This document shows, piece after piece, positions 27,859 through 35,997 of a DNA stretch of 64,000 nucleotides. Source of the DNA: an uncultured Microbulbifer sp. (GTDB lineage Bacteria; Pseudomonadota; Gammaproteobacteria; Pseudomonadales; Cellvibrionaceae); the NCBI RefSeq assembly GCF_947498635.1, contig NZ_CANMKV010000017.1, positions 1 to 64,000 of the forward strand. The letters run 5' to 3'. The position numbers were made by a program, and so were the translations under genes. The number at the start of each line of letters is the position of its first letter. Position 1 is the stretch's first letter. Under the pieces are notes generated by a model, which saw only the letters and a list, made by a program, of their open reading frames with translations, was not told the DNA's origin and searched no databases.

Positions 27859-30800
27859 TTAGCCTACTTGCTGGGCTTTGGCTGGATCGAAAATTTCAAC
27901 GTTTCGAGCTCGCTCGGTGTTATGCGCGGGGTTTTCAAAACGGCTAAGCGCTTGCTCCCTCTGCTGCTTGGCCTCCAGCACATTGGCCTCCTTGATATGT
28001 CCGTAGCCTTTAATCGTCTCCGGGTAGCTGAGCAATTCAATAGCCGCCTGGTGATTTTGCTCGTTCAACCCACTCACTACCTTGTTAACCAGCTGTTCAT
28101 ACTCTGTAATCAAGGCCCGCTCCATTCGACGCTCGGCAGTATAGCCAAAAATATCCAGGGCTGTTCCGCGCAGGAACTTCAGCTTGGCCAGCAAGCTAAA
28201 TGCTTTAAACATCCAGCCACCAAATTTCATTTTGCGGGGGCGCCCAAGTACCTTATCGAAACGCGCCAGCAGCGGCGGAGCCAGATTAAATTCGAGCTCA
28301 AAGTCCCCACTAAAGTTTTCCTTTAGCGACCGGGTAAAACGACCATCCGTATAGAGGCGCGCCACTTCATACTCATCTTTGTAGGCGAGCAACTTGGCAT
28401 AATTTCGCGCGACGACCTCAGCAAGCGCCTGGCCTCCTGGTACCCTGAGAGTCTCGGCGGTTTTAACCTTATCCACCAGCCCCTGATAATGCCTAGCCAA
28501 CTGCTCATTTTGGTAGCCAGCCAGGTGTTCAATCCGGTGGGCCATCACTTCTTCGAGCCCCTGCGGTAAGGCCGCTGGCTTTCGGTCATGGGCAAGAAGA
28601 CGATTCAAGACCTTGCGATCCGCAGCGGCTAGTCGCCCCGCGGCAAACCCTTGCTGGTTGGCCTCCACCGCTACGCCATTGAGCTCAATCGCCTGCAGCA
28701 GCGATTCCTCTGAGAGTGGCAGTAGGCCTTTTTGCCAGGCAAAGCCCAGCATGAATATATTGGCCGCAAGAGTATCACCCAACGCAGATTTGGTTAGACG
28801 ATGGGCCTCGATGGAATCCAGTTCGCGAACTGCGTCGCTCAGTGTGTCGAGAACCGCCTGGGGGGAGTGGGCATCTTCACGCCCCAAAACAGTAGCGGCG
28901 GTTGGGCTCAGGTGAGTATTCACTACCGCGCGGCTATGGGTTTCATCCAGCTTGGCCAGACAGGCGGCAAGGTTACCGGCAGCAATCAGATCACAAGCCA
29001 TCAGCGCATCGGCGCGGCCGTCGGAAATCCGAACCGCCTGCAACGCATCGGGCTGGGCGGCAAAACGGATATGGGAATACACCGCGCCCCCTTTTTGCGC
29101 AAGGCCGGTCTGGTCGAGGGTACTGCAGGCTTTGCCTTCTATATGTGCAGCCATTGCCAATAGCGCACCAATCGTCACAACACCCGTACCACCAACTCCT
29201 GTTACCAGGAAGTTATAGGGTTCGCCAAGACCGGGAAGCTGCGGCGCCGGCAATTTATCCGCCTCTGTACGCAGCACATCGCCAACGCGTGCCCCCTTAG
29301 CCAGGCGGCCGCCTTTTACCGTCACAAACGAGGGACAGAAGCCATTGATACAGGACAGATCTTGGTTACAGCCGGTCTGGTTAACGCGGCGCTTGTCACC
29401 CAGGGTGGTAGAAACCTTTTCCACAGCGATACAGCTCGACTGCTGCACACAATCGCCACACCCCTCACAGACCAGTTCGTTGATATAGGGGCGCCCCTCC
29501 GCCTGCGGCAACAGCCCCCGTTTGCGCTTGCGGCGCAGCTCAGTGGCGCAGGTCTGGTCGTAAATAATGACTGTACAGCCTTCCACTTCACGCAGCTCTT
29601 CCATCACCGCCGGCATGTAATCCCTGTGGCGGATCTCCACTTCCGAGGGGAAGCTCAGAGCACCCTGATACTTATCCGGGTTATCCATTACCAGAACGAC
29701 TTTTTCTACGCCCTCCGCCAGCACCTGACGGCAAATCATATCCGGTGCCAACTCTCCGTCGTGGGGCTGACCGCCCGTCATAGCCACGGCGTCGTTAAAG
29801 AGAATCTTGTAGGTGATATTCACCTTGGCGGCGACAGAAGCGCGAATCGCCAGGATACCCGAATGGAAATAGGTGCCATCCCCCAGGTTCACAAACACGT
29901 GTTTCTCATCAGTGAACGGTGCCTGGCCCACCCAATTGACGCCCTCGGCGCCCATTTGGGTAAAGGTGAAGGTCTCGCGATCCAGCCACTGGGCCATATA
30001 GTGGCAGCCGATACCGGCGAGGGCGCGACTGCCCTCTGGGACCTTGGTAGAGCGATTATGGGGACAGCCAGCACAAAACATAGGCAGGCGCGACACACTG
30101 GAACCTGCTTGCTGAGCAATACGCCGAGCCAGGGCATCGAGACGCATCAAGCGGTGTTGTCCGCGCTCGCCCAGCTTGTCCTGATCCAGGATCAGGCCCA
30201 ATACCTGGGCAATAATAGCCGGGGACAGCTCTCCATAAGCCGGCATCAGAGGTTGGTCGTGCTCGTCCACTTTGCCGAGAATACGCGGGAAGTTAGGATC
30301 TTTAAGGTGTACGTTGTATAGCTCCTCTTTGAGCTGTACCTCCATCAGGCTGCGCTTTTCCTCCAGCACCAGCAGGGTATCCAGGCCGCGGGCAAACTCC
30401 TGGATGCCGGGTACGTCGAGGGGATAGGTCATCCCAACTTTGAGGATGCGGATACCCAGCTGCCTGGCCTGCCCCTCATCAATACCCATATCCTCGAAAG
30501 CCTGCAACAGGTCCAAGTGAGCCTTGCCGGCAGTGACGATACCGAGGCTGGCCTGGGGGTTTTCCAGCACCACTTTATTCAACTTGTTAGCCCGGGCAAA
30601 CGCCAGTGCCGCCGGACGCTTGTGGCGCCAAAGGCGCTCTTCCTGCTCAAGGGGATTATCTTGTTTGCGAATATTGAGGCCGCCCGTGGGGCGCTCGATC
30701 TCCGGGTAGTGAAACTGCACCCGCTGTGGATCCACTTCCACGGTGGCGGAGCTGTCCATATTTTCCGCCAAGGTAATCATTGCTACCCAACATCCACTAA

Positions 30801-31416
30801 AGCGGGAAAGCTCTAAGCCATAGTGGCCATAATCCAAAACCTCTTGCACTGTCGCGGGGTTCAACACCGGAATATGCATATCCACGAAAGCAAATTCTGA
30901 CTGGCCCGGATAGGAAGAGGATTTACAGCCATGATCATCGCCGGCGACAATCAATGCGCCACCTTTTGGAGAGGAACCCGCAGCATTAGCGTGGCGGAAA
31001 GCGTCACAGGAGCGGTCTACACCGGGTGTCTTGCCGTACCAAATACCACAGACCCCATCCACCCGGGCCCCGTCGAACAAGCCAACTTGCTGGGAGCCCC
31101 ACACAGCTGTGGCGGCCAGCTCCTCATTCACCCCAGGCTGGAAACGAATATTGTGTTGGTCCAGCAACTTCTTGGCCCGGGAGAGCTGTAAATCGTAACC
31201 ACCTAAGGGGGAGCCGCGATAACCGGAAATAAAAGTCGCGGTATTCAGACCGCGGGATTGGTCCATGCGCATCTGGTCAATAGGCAGGCGCACCAGGGCC
31301 TGTATTCCCGAGAGGAGTACACGGCCTTTGAGAGTGGTATAGCGATCATCCAGTGATATTTGTTTCTTTACCTGGGGGTCCACCACGCGCTGGGGACTGG
31401 CTACTTTATCAGTCAT
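27859..31416 (-). CDS. Fused indolepyruvate ferredoxin oxidoreductase
   Basis: Large 1185-residue 2-oxoacid oxidoreductase that decarboxylates aryl or branched-chain 2-oxoacids to acyl-CoA. It joins in one chain an N-terminal pyrimidine-binding domain, a TPP domain (VFVNLGDGTYFHSG, DNPDKYQG), an iron-sulfur segment (CEGCGDC, then CNQDLSC and CPSF), a gamma-type domain (VTGVGGTGVVTIGALL) and a C-terminal DUF6537-type region. Archaeal and anaerobe enzymes have separate IorA and IorB; the fused form is common in aerobic proteobacteria and Pseudomonas-like bacteria. It is divergent from an Lrp/AsnC regulator gene, which probably controls it. Confidence 0.92.
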   Translation of the reverse strand: MTDKVASPQRVVDPQVKKQISLDDRYTTLKGRVLLSGIQALVRLPIDQMRMDQSRGLNTATFISGYRGSPLGGYDLQLSRAKKLLDQHNIRFQPGVNEELAATAVWGSQQVGLFDGARVDGVCGIWYGKTPGVDRSCDAFRHANAAGSSPKGGALIVAGDDHGCKSSSYPGQSEFAFVDMHIPVLNPATVQEVLDYGHYGLELSRFSGCWVAMITLAENMDSSATVEVDPQRVQFHYPEIERPTGGLNIRKQDNPLEQEERLWRHKRPAALAFARANKLNKVVLENPQASLGIVTAGKAHLDLLQAFEDMGIDEGQARQLGIRILKVGMTYPLDVPGIQEFARGLDTLLVLEEKRSLMEVQLKEELYNVHLKDPNFPRILGKVDEHDQPLMPAYGELSPAIIAQVLGLILDQDKLGERGQHRLMRLDALARRIAQQAGSSVSRLPMFCAGCPHNRSTKVPEGSRALAGIGCHYMAQWLDRETFTFTQMGAEGVNWVGQAPFTDEKHVFVNLGDGTYFHSGILAIRASVAAKVNITYKILFNDAVAMTGGQPHDGELAPDMICRQVLAEGVEKVVLVMDNPDKYQGALSFPSEVEIRHRDYMPAVMEELREVEGCTVIIYDQTCATELRRKRKRGLLPQAEGRPYINELVCEGCGDCVQQSSCIAVEKVSTTLGDKRRVNQTGCNQDLSCINGFCPSFVTVKGGRLAKGARVGDVLRTEADKLPAPQLPGLGEPYNFLVTGVGGTGVVTIGALLAMAAHIEGKACSTLDQTGLAQKGGAVYSHIRFAAQPDALQAVRISDGRADALMACDLIAAGNLAACLAKLDETHSRAVVNTHLSPTAATVLGREDAHSPQAVLDTLSDAVRELDSIEAHRLTKSALGDTLAANIFMLGFAWQKGLLPLSEESLLQAIELNGVAVEANQQGFAAGRLAAADRKVLNRLLAHDRKPAALPQGLEEVMAHRIEHLAGYQNEQLARHYQGLVDKVKTAETLRVPGGQALAEVVARNYAKLLAYKDEYEVARLYTDGRFTRSLKENFSGDFELEFNLAPPLLARFDKVLGRPRKMKFGGWMFKAFSLLAKLKFLRGTALDIFGYTAERRMERALITEYEQLVNKVVSGLNEQNHQAAIELLSYPETIKGYGHIKEANVLEAKQQREQALSRFENPAHNTERARNVEIFDPAKAQQVG

Positions 31417-31622
31417 ACACCTAATTTCCGGTCATTTATTCTTCTCGAAACCCGGTTCGAGTTATGAGTCATTATTCTTCCGAATCACTTCACCGCATCA
31501 GCCAAGCGCACATTTTTTCACCACCCTGAAAAGTCTTTTGGCGGGGAATCACAAAAAGCTTTCAGCCTGAAACGGATTAGTCAGGTCATACTAGTTCGTT
31601 AAGCGCAACAGAGCATTGCTTT

Positions 31623-31644
31623 ATTTACGTAAATGTGCGTAAAT
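31623..31644. promoter_or_regulatory. Candidate Lrp/AsnC operator
   Basis: A perfect 12-bp palindrome ATTTACGTAAAT (31623-31634), followed after two bases by a half-repeat GCGTAAAT. It lies in the 277-bp divergent region, 49 bases before the Lrp-type start and 207 bases from the oxidoreductase start. Lrp-family proteins bind AT-rich dyads of this size; that this is the site is inference. Confidence 0.45.
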
Positions 31645-31693
31645 TTGTGATGAAAATCTCGATCGAGCTAATTTTTATAGGATAGGAGTCTTT

Positions 31694-32164
31694 ATGAAGC
31701 GTTCGACAGACCTGGATGATTTTGACCGCAAGATTCTACGAGCGCTGCAGGAGAACGCCGATTATTCCATGGCGGAACTCGGAGACAAAGTTGGTCTCTC
31801 CCACACGCCCTGCTGGCGACGCATCAAGAGACTGGAGGCAGATGGCATTATTCGCGGCCGCGTCACTTTGCTGGACCCGCGAAAATTGGACCTAGGTGTC
31901 ACCGTATACTGTTATGTGACCATCCACAACCACGATGAAGAATCCCTGAACAATTTTGAAACCGCAGTGCAGGATGTACAGGAGGTCGTTGAGTGCTATT
32001 CAACCAGTGGCGACAAAGACTACGTACTGCGTGTAGTAGTAGACAGCGTTGAGCACTATGAGCAACTGCTGAAGCGCTCACTGGTGCATTTGCCCAATGT
32101 CGCTTCAGTAAACTCCACTTTTGCCCTTAAGCAAGTAAAATATACTACCCAGTTACCGCTGTAG
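31694..32164 (+). CDS. Lrp/AsnC family transcriptional regulator
   Basis: 156 residues with an N-terminal helix-turn-helix (DRKILRALQENADYSMAELG, recognition helix in HTPCWRRIKRLE) and a C-terminal RAM/ACT-like domain (VVECYSTSGDKDYVLRVVVD) that senses amino acids. The ATG has TAGGAGT eight bases upstream. Its divergence from the indolepyruvate oxidoreductase gene suggests control of aromatic or branched-chain amino acid catabolism. Confidence 0.93.
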   Translation: MKRSTDLDDFDRKILRALQENADYSMAELGDKVGLSHTPCWRRIKRLEADGIIRGRVTLLDPRKLDLGVTVYCYVTIHNHDEESLNNFETAVQDVQEVVECYSTSGDKDYVLRVVVDSVEHYEQLLKRSLVHLPNVASVNSTFALKQVKYTTQLPL

Positions 32165-32178
32165 AATAACGCAAATTC

Positions 32179-32204
32179 GAGCCCCCTATCTAAGGGGCTC
32201 AAAA
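32179..32204. terminator. Hairpin between converging lrp-type and kinase genes
   Basis: GAGCCCC (32179-32185) pairs with GGGGCTC (32194-32200). The A run after it on the plus strand gives a T run only on the minus-strand entry side, so termination strength is doubtful. Confidence 0.4.
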
Positions 32205-32214
32205 CCCTTAAAGA

Positions 32215-32721
32215 CTATCCCTGCAACCTCTGCAGCAACTCATCCAGTGCCTGCTGTAAATCCAGTCCATCGCAGCTCAACGTAATATCTGCATATTTGC
32301 GGTACAGGGCCTGACGCTCGGCAAATAAATCCTCAAAACTCTGCTCCGGTGCCTTGGCTATCCCACGGCTTTCATAGTTGTGGATTCGCCGACGCAGCTC
32401 ATCTGCGGAGCACTGCAAAAAAACAACCGTTCCCTGCTCGCGCAAATTGGCCATCCCCTCCGCGCTATACACCGCACTGCCCCCGGTGGAAACCACGTGC
32501 CTGGGCAACTGAGCAGTAGCGATGACTTCGCCCTCAATAGCTCGCAGATTGAGATAGTCACTATCCGCTATTATTTCCTGCAAAGTTTTACCCTCGCGGG
32601 CCTGGATCAACACATCGGTATCAATAAAATCCAGGGCCAATTCCTTTGCCAGTAGAACGCCCAGAGTGCTCTTCCCGGCACCGGGCATACCGATCAGAAT
32701 AATACTTTTTATTTTTTTCAT
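32215..32721 (-). CDS. Shikimate-kinase-like P-loop kinase with altered lid
   Basis: 168-residue small kinase. The P-loop is GMPGAGKS (11-18), followed by DTD (34-36) and Arg60 in LRAIE, all as in AroK/AroL, and a late Arg136 in ERQALY. However the usual GGG is GGS (80-82), and the lid lacks the RPLL motif, reading ESRGIAKAPEQ. Substrate specificity may therefore differ from shikimate. The canonical aroK normally sits with aroB, which is not in this window, so this is probably a paralogue. It is 35 bp downstream of the acyltransferase gene and could be co-transcribed with it. Confidence 0.72.
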   Translation of the reverse strand: MKKIKSIILIGMPGAGKSTLGVLLAKELALDFIDTDVLIQAREGKTLQEIIADSDYLNLRAIEGEVIATAQLPRHVVSTGGSAVYSAEGMANLREQGTVVFLQCSADELRRRIHNYESRGIAKAPEQSFEDLFAERQALYRKYADITLSCDGLDLQQALDELLQRLQG

Positions 32722-32756
32722 CAGCTCACCTGTCCGCAGGGAAAACGGGCCGGCCT

Positions 32757-33479
32757 TTAATCGCCGCGCCGGGGAAACAATAACGCGCGCAGCCAGCCGA
32801 GCAAACTATTGTCTTTCAACATTAATTTATCCAGTTCATCCATATTGTGCGCCTGGCGAAAAGCATCGGCAAAGAGCGCCTCGCGGGTAATCATTCTCCG
32901 CTTGGGGTTAAGTGTTTTTACCGGCTTAGCCGGATTTCCGGCCACTACCGTATTTGCCGGCACGTCTTTGGTGACAACACTGCCCGCGCCGACAACGGAA
33001 TTGTCCCCGATGCTTACCCCCTTACAAATCGTCGCGCTATCACCAATCCAGACATTGTTGCCGAGGCACACGGGTGCAGTACAACGAAAAGGTCTGGTGC
33101 GATTGTAGAGGCCGTGCCAATCGGAGTCGGAAATATAGACATTGGCCGCAATCATACAGGCATCACCAATTTCAATAGACTGCGCCGCTGAAATACGCAC
33201 CCCAGGAGAAATCAATACATAGTCCCCAACGGTAATAAAAGCCTCGCCGCCCTTGTGCCCGAAAGTTGTAAAACGGATACATTTTTCCGCATTGGAAATC
33301 AGGTGGGGATAATTACCCAGGCGAACATTACTCCCAAATACGTGTACCGAAGTGGGGTCCATAACCTCTGGTTCGACACCAATGGCATCAAACTGTGGAA
33401 TCAGAAAATAGTTTGTCCGCCAGTTGCGCCAACGTAACTGCAGGCGCTTTAGCCAGTAAGGCCTATGATCCTTGCGCAT
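32757..33479 (-). CDS. Hexapeptide-repeat (left-handed beta-helix) acyltransferase
   Basis: 240-residue O-acetyltransferase-type protein. Successive hexapeptide coils run from about residue 60 to 195, for example [47 protein letters not shown] and [15 protein letters not shown], ending [13 protein letters not shown] as in the CysE/LacA/Maa group. The catalytic His is likely that in SDSDWHGLY. It stands beside a glycosyltransferase/methyltransferase cluster and probably decorates a glycan. Confidence 0.85.
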   Translation of the reverse strand: MRKDHRPYWLKRLQLRWRNWRTNYFLIPQFDAIGVEPEVMDPTSVHVFGSNVRLGNYPHLISNAEKCIRFTTFGHKGGEAFITVGDYVLISPGVRISAAQSIEIGDACMIAANVYISDSDWHGLYNRTRPFRCTAPVCLGNNVWIGDSATICKGVSIGDNSVVGAGSVVTKDVPANTVVAGNPAKPVKTLNPKRRMITREALFADAFRQAHNMDELDKLMLKDNSLLGWLRALLFPRRGD

Positions 33480-33585
33480 AGTTAACTTCTATTTGTTTAG
33501 GCACGCTGCCCCTATAAAATCGCAATTGCTTTTGTGCAAGCCCCGGTTTAGTGTTTCGGTCAAGTAAAAAAGCAAGCAGTAAACT

Positions 33586-34203
33586 ATGTCCATTCATTTG
33601 CCCATCGATATCCGAGCCATCAAGGGATTCCTCGCCGCCCACGAGGGGGAGGCCCTCTACCATCTCGCCGCAGAGGCCAGCAGTCTTGGCCCCTGCCTCG
33701 AAGTAGGTAGCTACTGCGGCAAATCCACCATTTACCTGGCCTCAGCCTGCAAACTGACCGACAGCGTTGTGTTTGCCGTAGATCACCATCGCGGTTCTGA
33801 GGAACACCAGCCGGGCGAGGAGTATCACGATCCAGCCCTGTTTGACCAACAGGTGAAACTCATGGACAGCTTCCGGACTTTTCGCACTAATATGCGTGCG
33901 GCAGAACTGGAAGATTGGGTTGTGCCGGTGGTTGCCTCTTCAGCAGTGGCCGCACGCCACTGGAATACTCCTCTGGGGCTGGTATTTATTGACGGTGGTC
34001 ACTCACTGGAGGCCGCAATGACTGATTACCGCAGCTGGTCTCGACACATAGTCCCAGGTGGCTACCTGGCCATTCACGATATTTTCCCCGACCCGGCCGA
34101 TGGCGGCCAGGCCCCCTACGATATTTACAAACTAGCCTTGGCTTCCGCTCAGTTCGAGCTGGTCGAAACAGTCGACACGCTGGGCATCCTGCGCCGTATC
34201 TGA
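33586..34203 (+). CDS. Class I SAM-dependent methyltransferase (MT24-like)
   Basis: 205 residues. SAM motif I is CLEVGSYCGKST, motif II region VVFAVDHHRGSE, and LVFIDGGHSLEAAM is the acidic post-motif typical of the methyltransferase-24 fold used on small hydroxylated or sugar substrates. It is divergent from the acyltransferase gene. Its last 72 bases overlap, tail to tail, the end of the alpha/alpha-toroid gene, so no terminator can lie between them. Confidence 0.85.
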   Translation: MSIHLPIDIRAIKGFLAAHEGEALYHLAAEASSLGPCLEVGSYCGKSTIYLASACKLTDSVVFAVDHHRGSEEHQPGEEYHDPALFDQQVKLMDSFRTFRTNMRAAELEDWVVPVVASSAVAARHWNTPLGLVFIDGGHSLEAAMTDYRSWSRHIVPGGYLAIHDIFPDPADGGQAPYDIYKLALASAQFELVETVDTLGILRRI

Positions 34204-35247
34204 CAACAGGCGCACCGAGGTAAACAGTCCGCTCGCCGGTGTCAGGTCGGCGAGCGCATCTGCCGCAAGCAGCATCGCTCCCACCGTCCAGGTGGTTTTT
34301 TCTTCCGGCCAAACCGCTTCATCCCGGTAGACATACCCGGTCCAGTAACCTCCGTCGCTGTCCTGCCAGCGATGTAGACCTCGATAAATAATCTCGGCTC
34401 GCGTCCGCTGTCCGGAAGCGAGTAATGCCATGGTCAACTCGCAAGACTCCGCCACAGTCACCCAGGGTTCATCGTTGACACAGCGACACCCCAAGCCGGT
34501 CACTACAAATTCGTCCCAACGCTGCTGTATACGCGCACGAGCCGCTTCACCGGAAATTGCACCCGTCAGAACCGGATAAAACCAGTCCATGGAAAAACGC
34601 GCTTTACTCTCCCAGGTGCGATCAAATCGCTCAGGCTTGTGCTGTAGGGCCTCACCGAGAGCTGAGCGCCCCCGCTGCCACTCCGGTCGTGCACAATCCA
34701 GCTCGCAGGCAATATTGATTGCACACTCAAGGCTTTTGTAAACCGAGGCGCACCCGGTAATAAGAGCATCTTCTCTAGGCTTTCCATCGGCATCCACGGC
34801 CCAGTGGATTTCCCCATGTTCTGTCTGCAGCCCCAGCACAAAATCGATAGCGCGCTCCACCATTTGCCAGTATCGCTGCAGAAACTTCTTGTCCCCGCTG
34901 ATCAAGTAGTAGTGCCAGATACCGGTGGCCACATAGGCGACAAAATTGGTTTCCCGACGCTCGCCGTTATCGACCGCTCCATTTTTATAAGCCGCCCACC
35001 AGCTGCCATCGGCCAATTGGATATCTGCCAACCAGCGATAGGCTCTTTCCGCGGCCGCAAACTCACCGGCAATGGCCAGCCCCATAGCGGCTTCGACATG
35101 ATCCCAAGGATCGGCAAAGTGCCCCTCAAACCAGGGAATAGAACCATCGGGCAATTGCTGGGAGAGGATATAGGCGGCACTATCGCGCACAAAACCAGAG
35201 GGAAACAGGCTGGTACTCTTTACCTGCGGTATCGCCAAATCACTCAC
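34132..35247 (-). CDS. Alpha/alpha-toroid (prenyltransferase/terpene-cyclase-like) protein
   Basis: 371 residues made of repeated helical hairpins with QxxDGS-like turns: SQQLPDGSIPWFEG, ADIQLADGSWWAAYKNG, GLQTEHGEIHWAVDADG and HRWQDSDGGYWTGYV. This is the signature of the squalene-cyclase/prenyltransferase-like or GH-type (alpha/alpha)6 fold. No DxDD or zinc site of a true cyclase or prenyltransferase is apparent, so a glycan-acting enzyme is equally possible. The GTG start (GGAGGTGA upstream) overlaps the methyltransferase stop as GTGA. Being between a methyltransferase and GT4 suggests work on a glycolipid. Confidence 0.7.
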   Translation of the reverse strand: MSDLAIPQVKSTSLFPSGFVRDSAAYILSQQLPDGSIPWFEGHFADPWDHVEAAMGLAIAGEFAAAERAYRWLADIQLADGSWWAAYKNGAVDNGERRETNFVAYVATGIWHYYLISGDKKFLQRYWQMVERAIDFVLGLQTEHGEIHWAVDADGKPREDALITGCASVYKSLECAINIACELDCARPEWQRGRSALGEALQHKPERFDRTWESKARFSMDWFYPVLTGAISGEAARARIQQRWDEFVVTGLGCRCVNDEPWVTVAESCELTMALLASGQRTRAEIIYRGLHRWQDSDGGYWTGYVYRDEAVWPEEKTTWTVGAMLLAADALADLTPASGLFTSVRLLSDTAQDAQRVDCFDQLELSGSQG

Positions 35248-35996
35248 GAACTCACCTCCCCTACCAGGCGCAGCGATTCCGGCGCTTTCTGCTCCGCCTT
35301 AACAAAATAAAGGGCAATACTCTTACCCAACAGCGGATTTAATAGTTTTTCCACCACGCGAGTGAGCGCAGGTCGCTTCATCAAATCCCATACCAGCAGA
35401 CGGTGATAGGCCGCCACAAGACGGGAGTTGGGCTTGTTCCAGAACAGACACTTCAACCACCAGTAGGGTGCGTGCAGAGCATGGGCCTTATGGCGGGCAA
35501 AATGATGATGCCCCAAAGCTTCAATGCTCTGGCGCAATTCACGCTCGCGAAAAATACGGATATGCCCACCCTCCACCTGATGGTATTCGTCACTGAGCTT
35601 CCAGCATATCCACTCGGGGAAGTACGCAGGCACCGTGGCGGCAAATACGCCCGCAGGCTTCAGCACCCGGTCAATTTCCGCTAGGACAGCCTTGAATTCA
35701 GGGATATGTTCCAGCACCTCGGAGCAGATCACCACATCGAAGGTGGCATCGACAAATGGCAACTGCAAACCATTGGCAACCCCGAGTAGTAGGCGCCCTT
35801 TGGCGTGCTCTGGATTATTAAACGGTTCTGCGCGTTCACTGGCAGTACGCACATCATCGAGACACAGATCGATACCGTAGACATCGACGTCATCAGTGAT
35901 CATTAAATGGATAGAGTGGCGCCCTTCGCCACACCCCAAATCGAGCACCTTTTGCCCAGAACAAAGGTTTAAATGTCGTGGATTAACAGTAATCAT
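35244..35996 (-). CDS. Class I SAM-dependent methyltransferase
   Basis: 250 residues from the ATG at 35996, which has GGAGG ten bases upstream and lies just past the glycosyltransferase stop. A longer frame to 36074 adds 26 residues of proline- and arginine-rich sequence that overlaps that gene and is rejected. SAM motif I is VLDLGCGEGRHS, motif II VYGIDLCLDDV, and DVVICSEVLEHIPE follows, the UbiE/methyltransferase-11 pattern. Coupled to both neighbours. Confidence 0.88.
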   Translation of the reverse strand: MITVNPRHLNLCSGQKVLDLGCGEGRHSIHLMITDDVDVYGIDLCLDDVRTASERAEPFNNPEHAKGRLLLGVANGLQLPFVDATFDVVICSEVLEHIPEFKAVLAEIDRVLKPAGVFAATVPAYFPEWICWKLSDEYHQVEGGHIRIFRERELRQSIEALGHHHFARHKAHALHAPYWWLKCLFWNKPNSRLVAAYHRLLVWDLMKRPALTRVVEKLLNPLLGKSIALYFVKAEQKAPESLRLVGEVSS

Positions 35997-35997
35997 C

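Noticed and set aside
29362-30321. 319-codon plus-strand frame opposite the indolepyruvate oxidoreductase gene
   Set aside because: Shadow of a well-conserved gene, no start signal.
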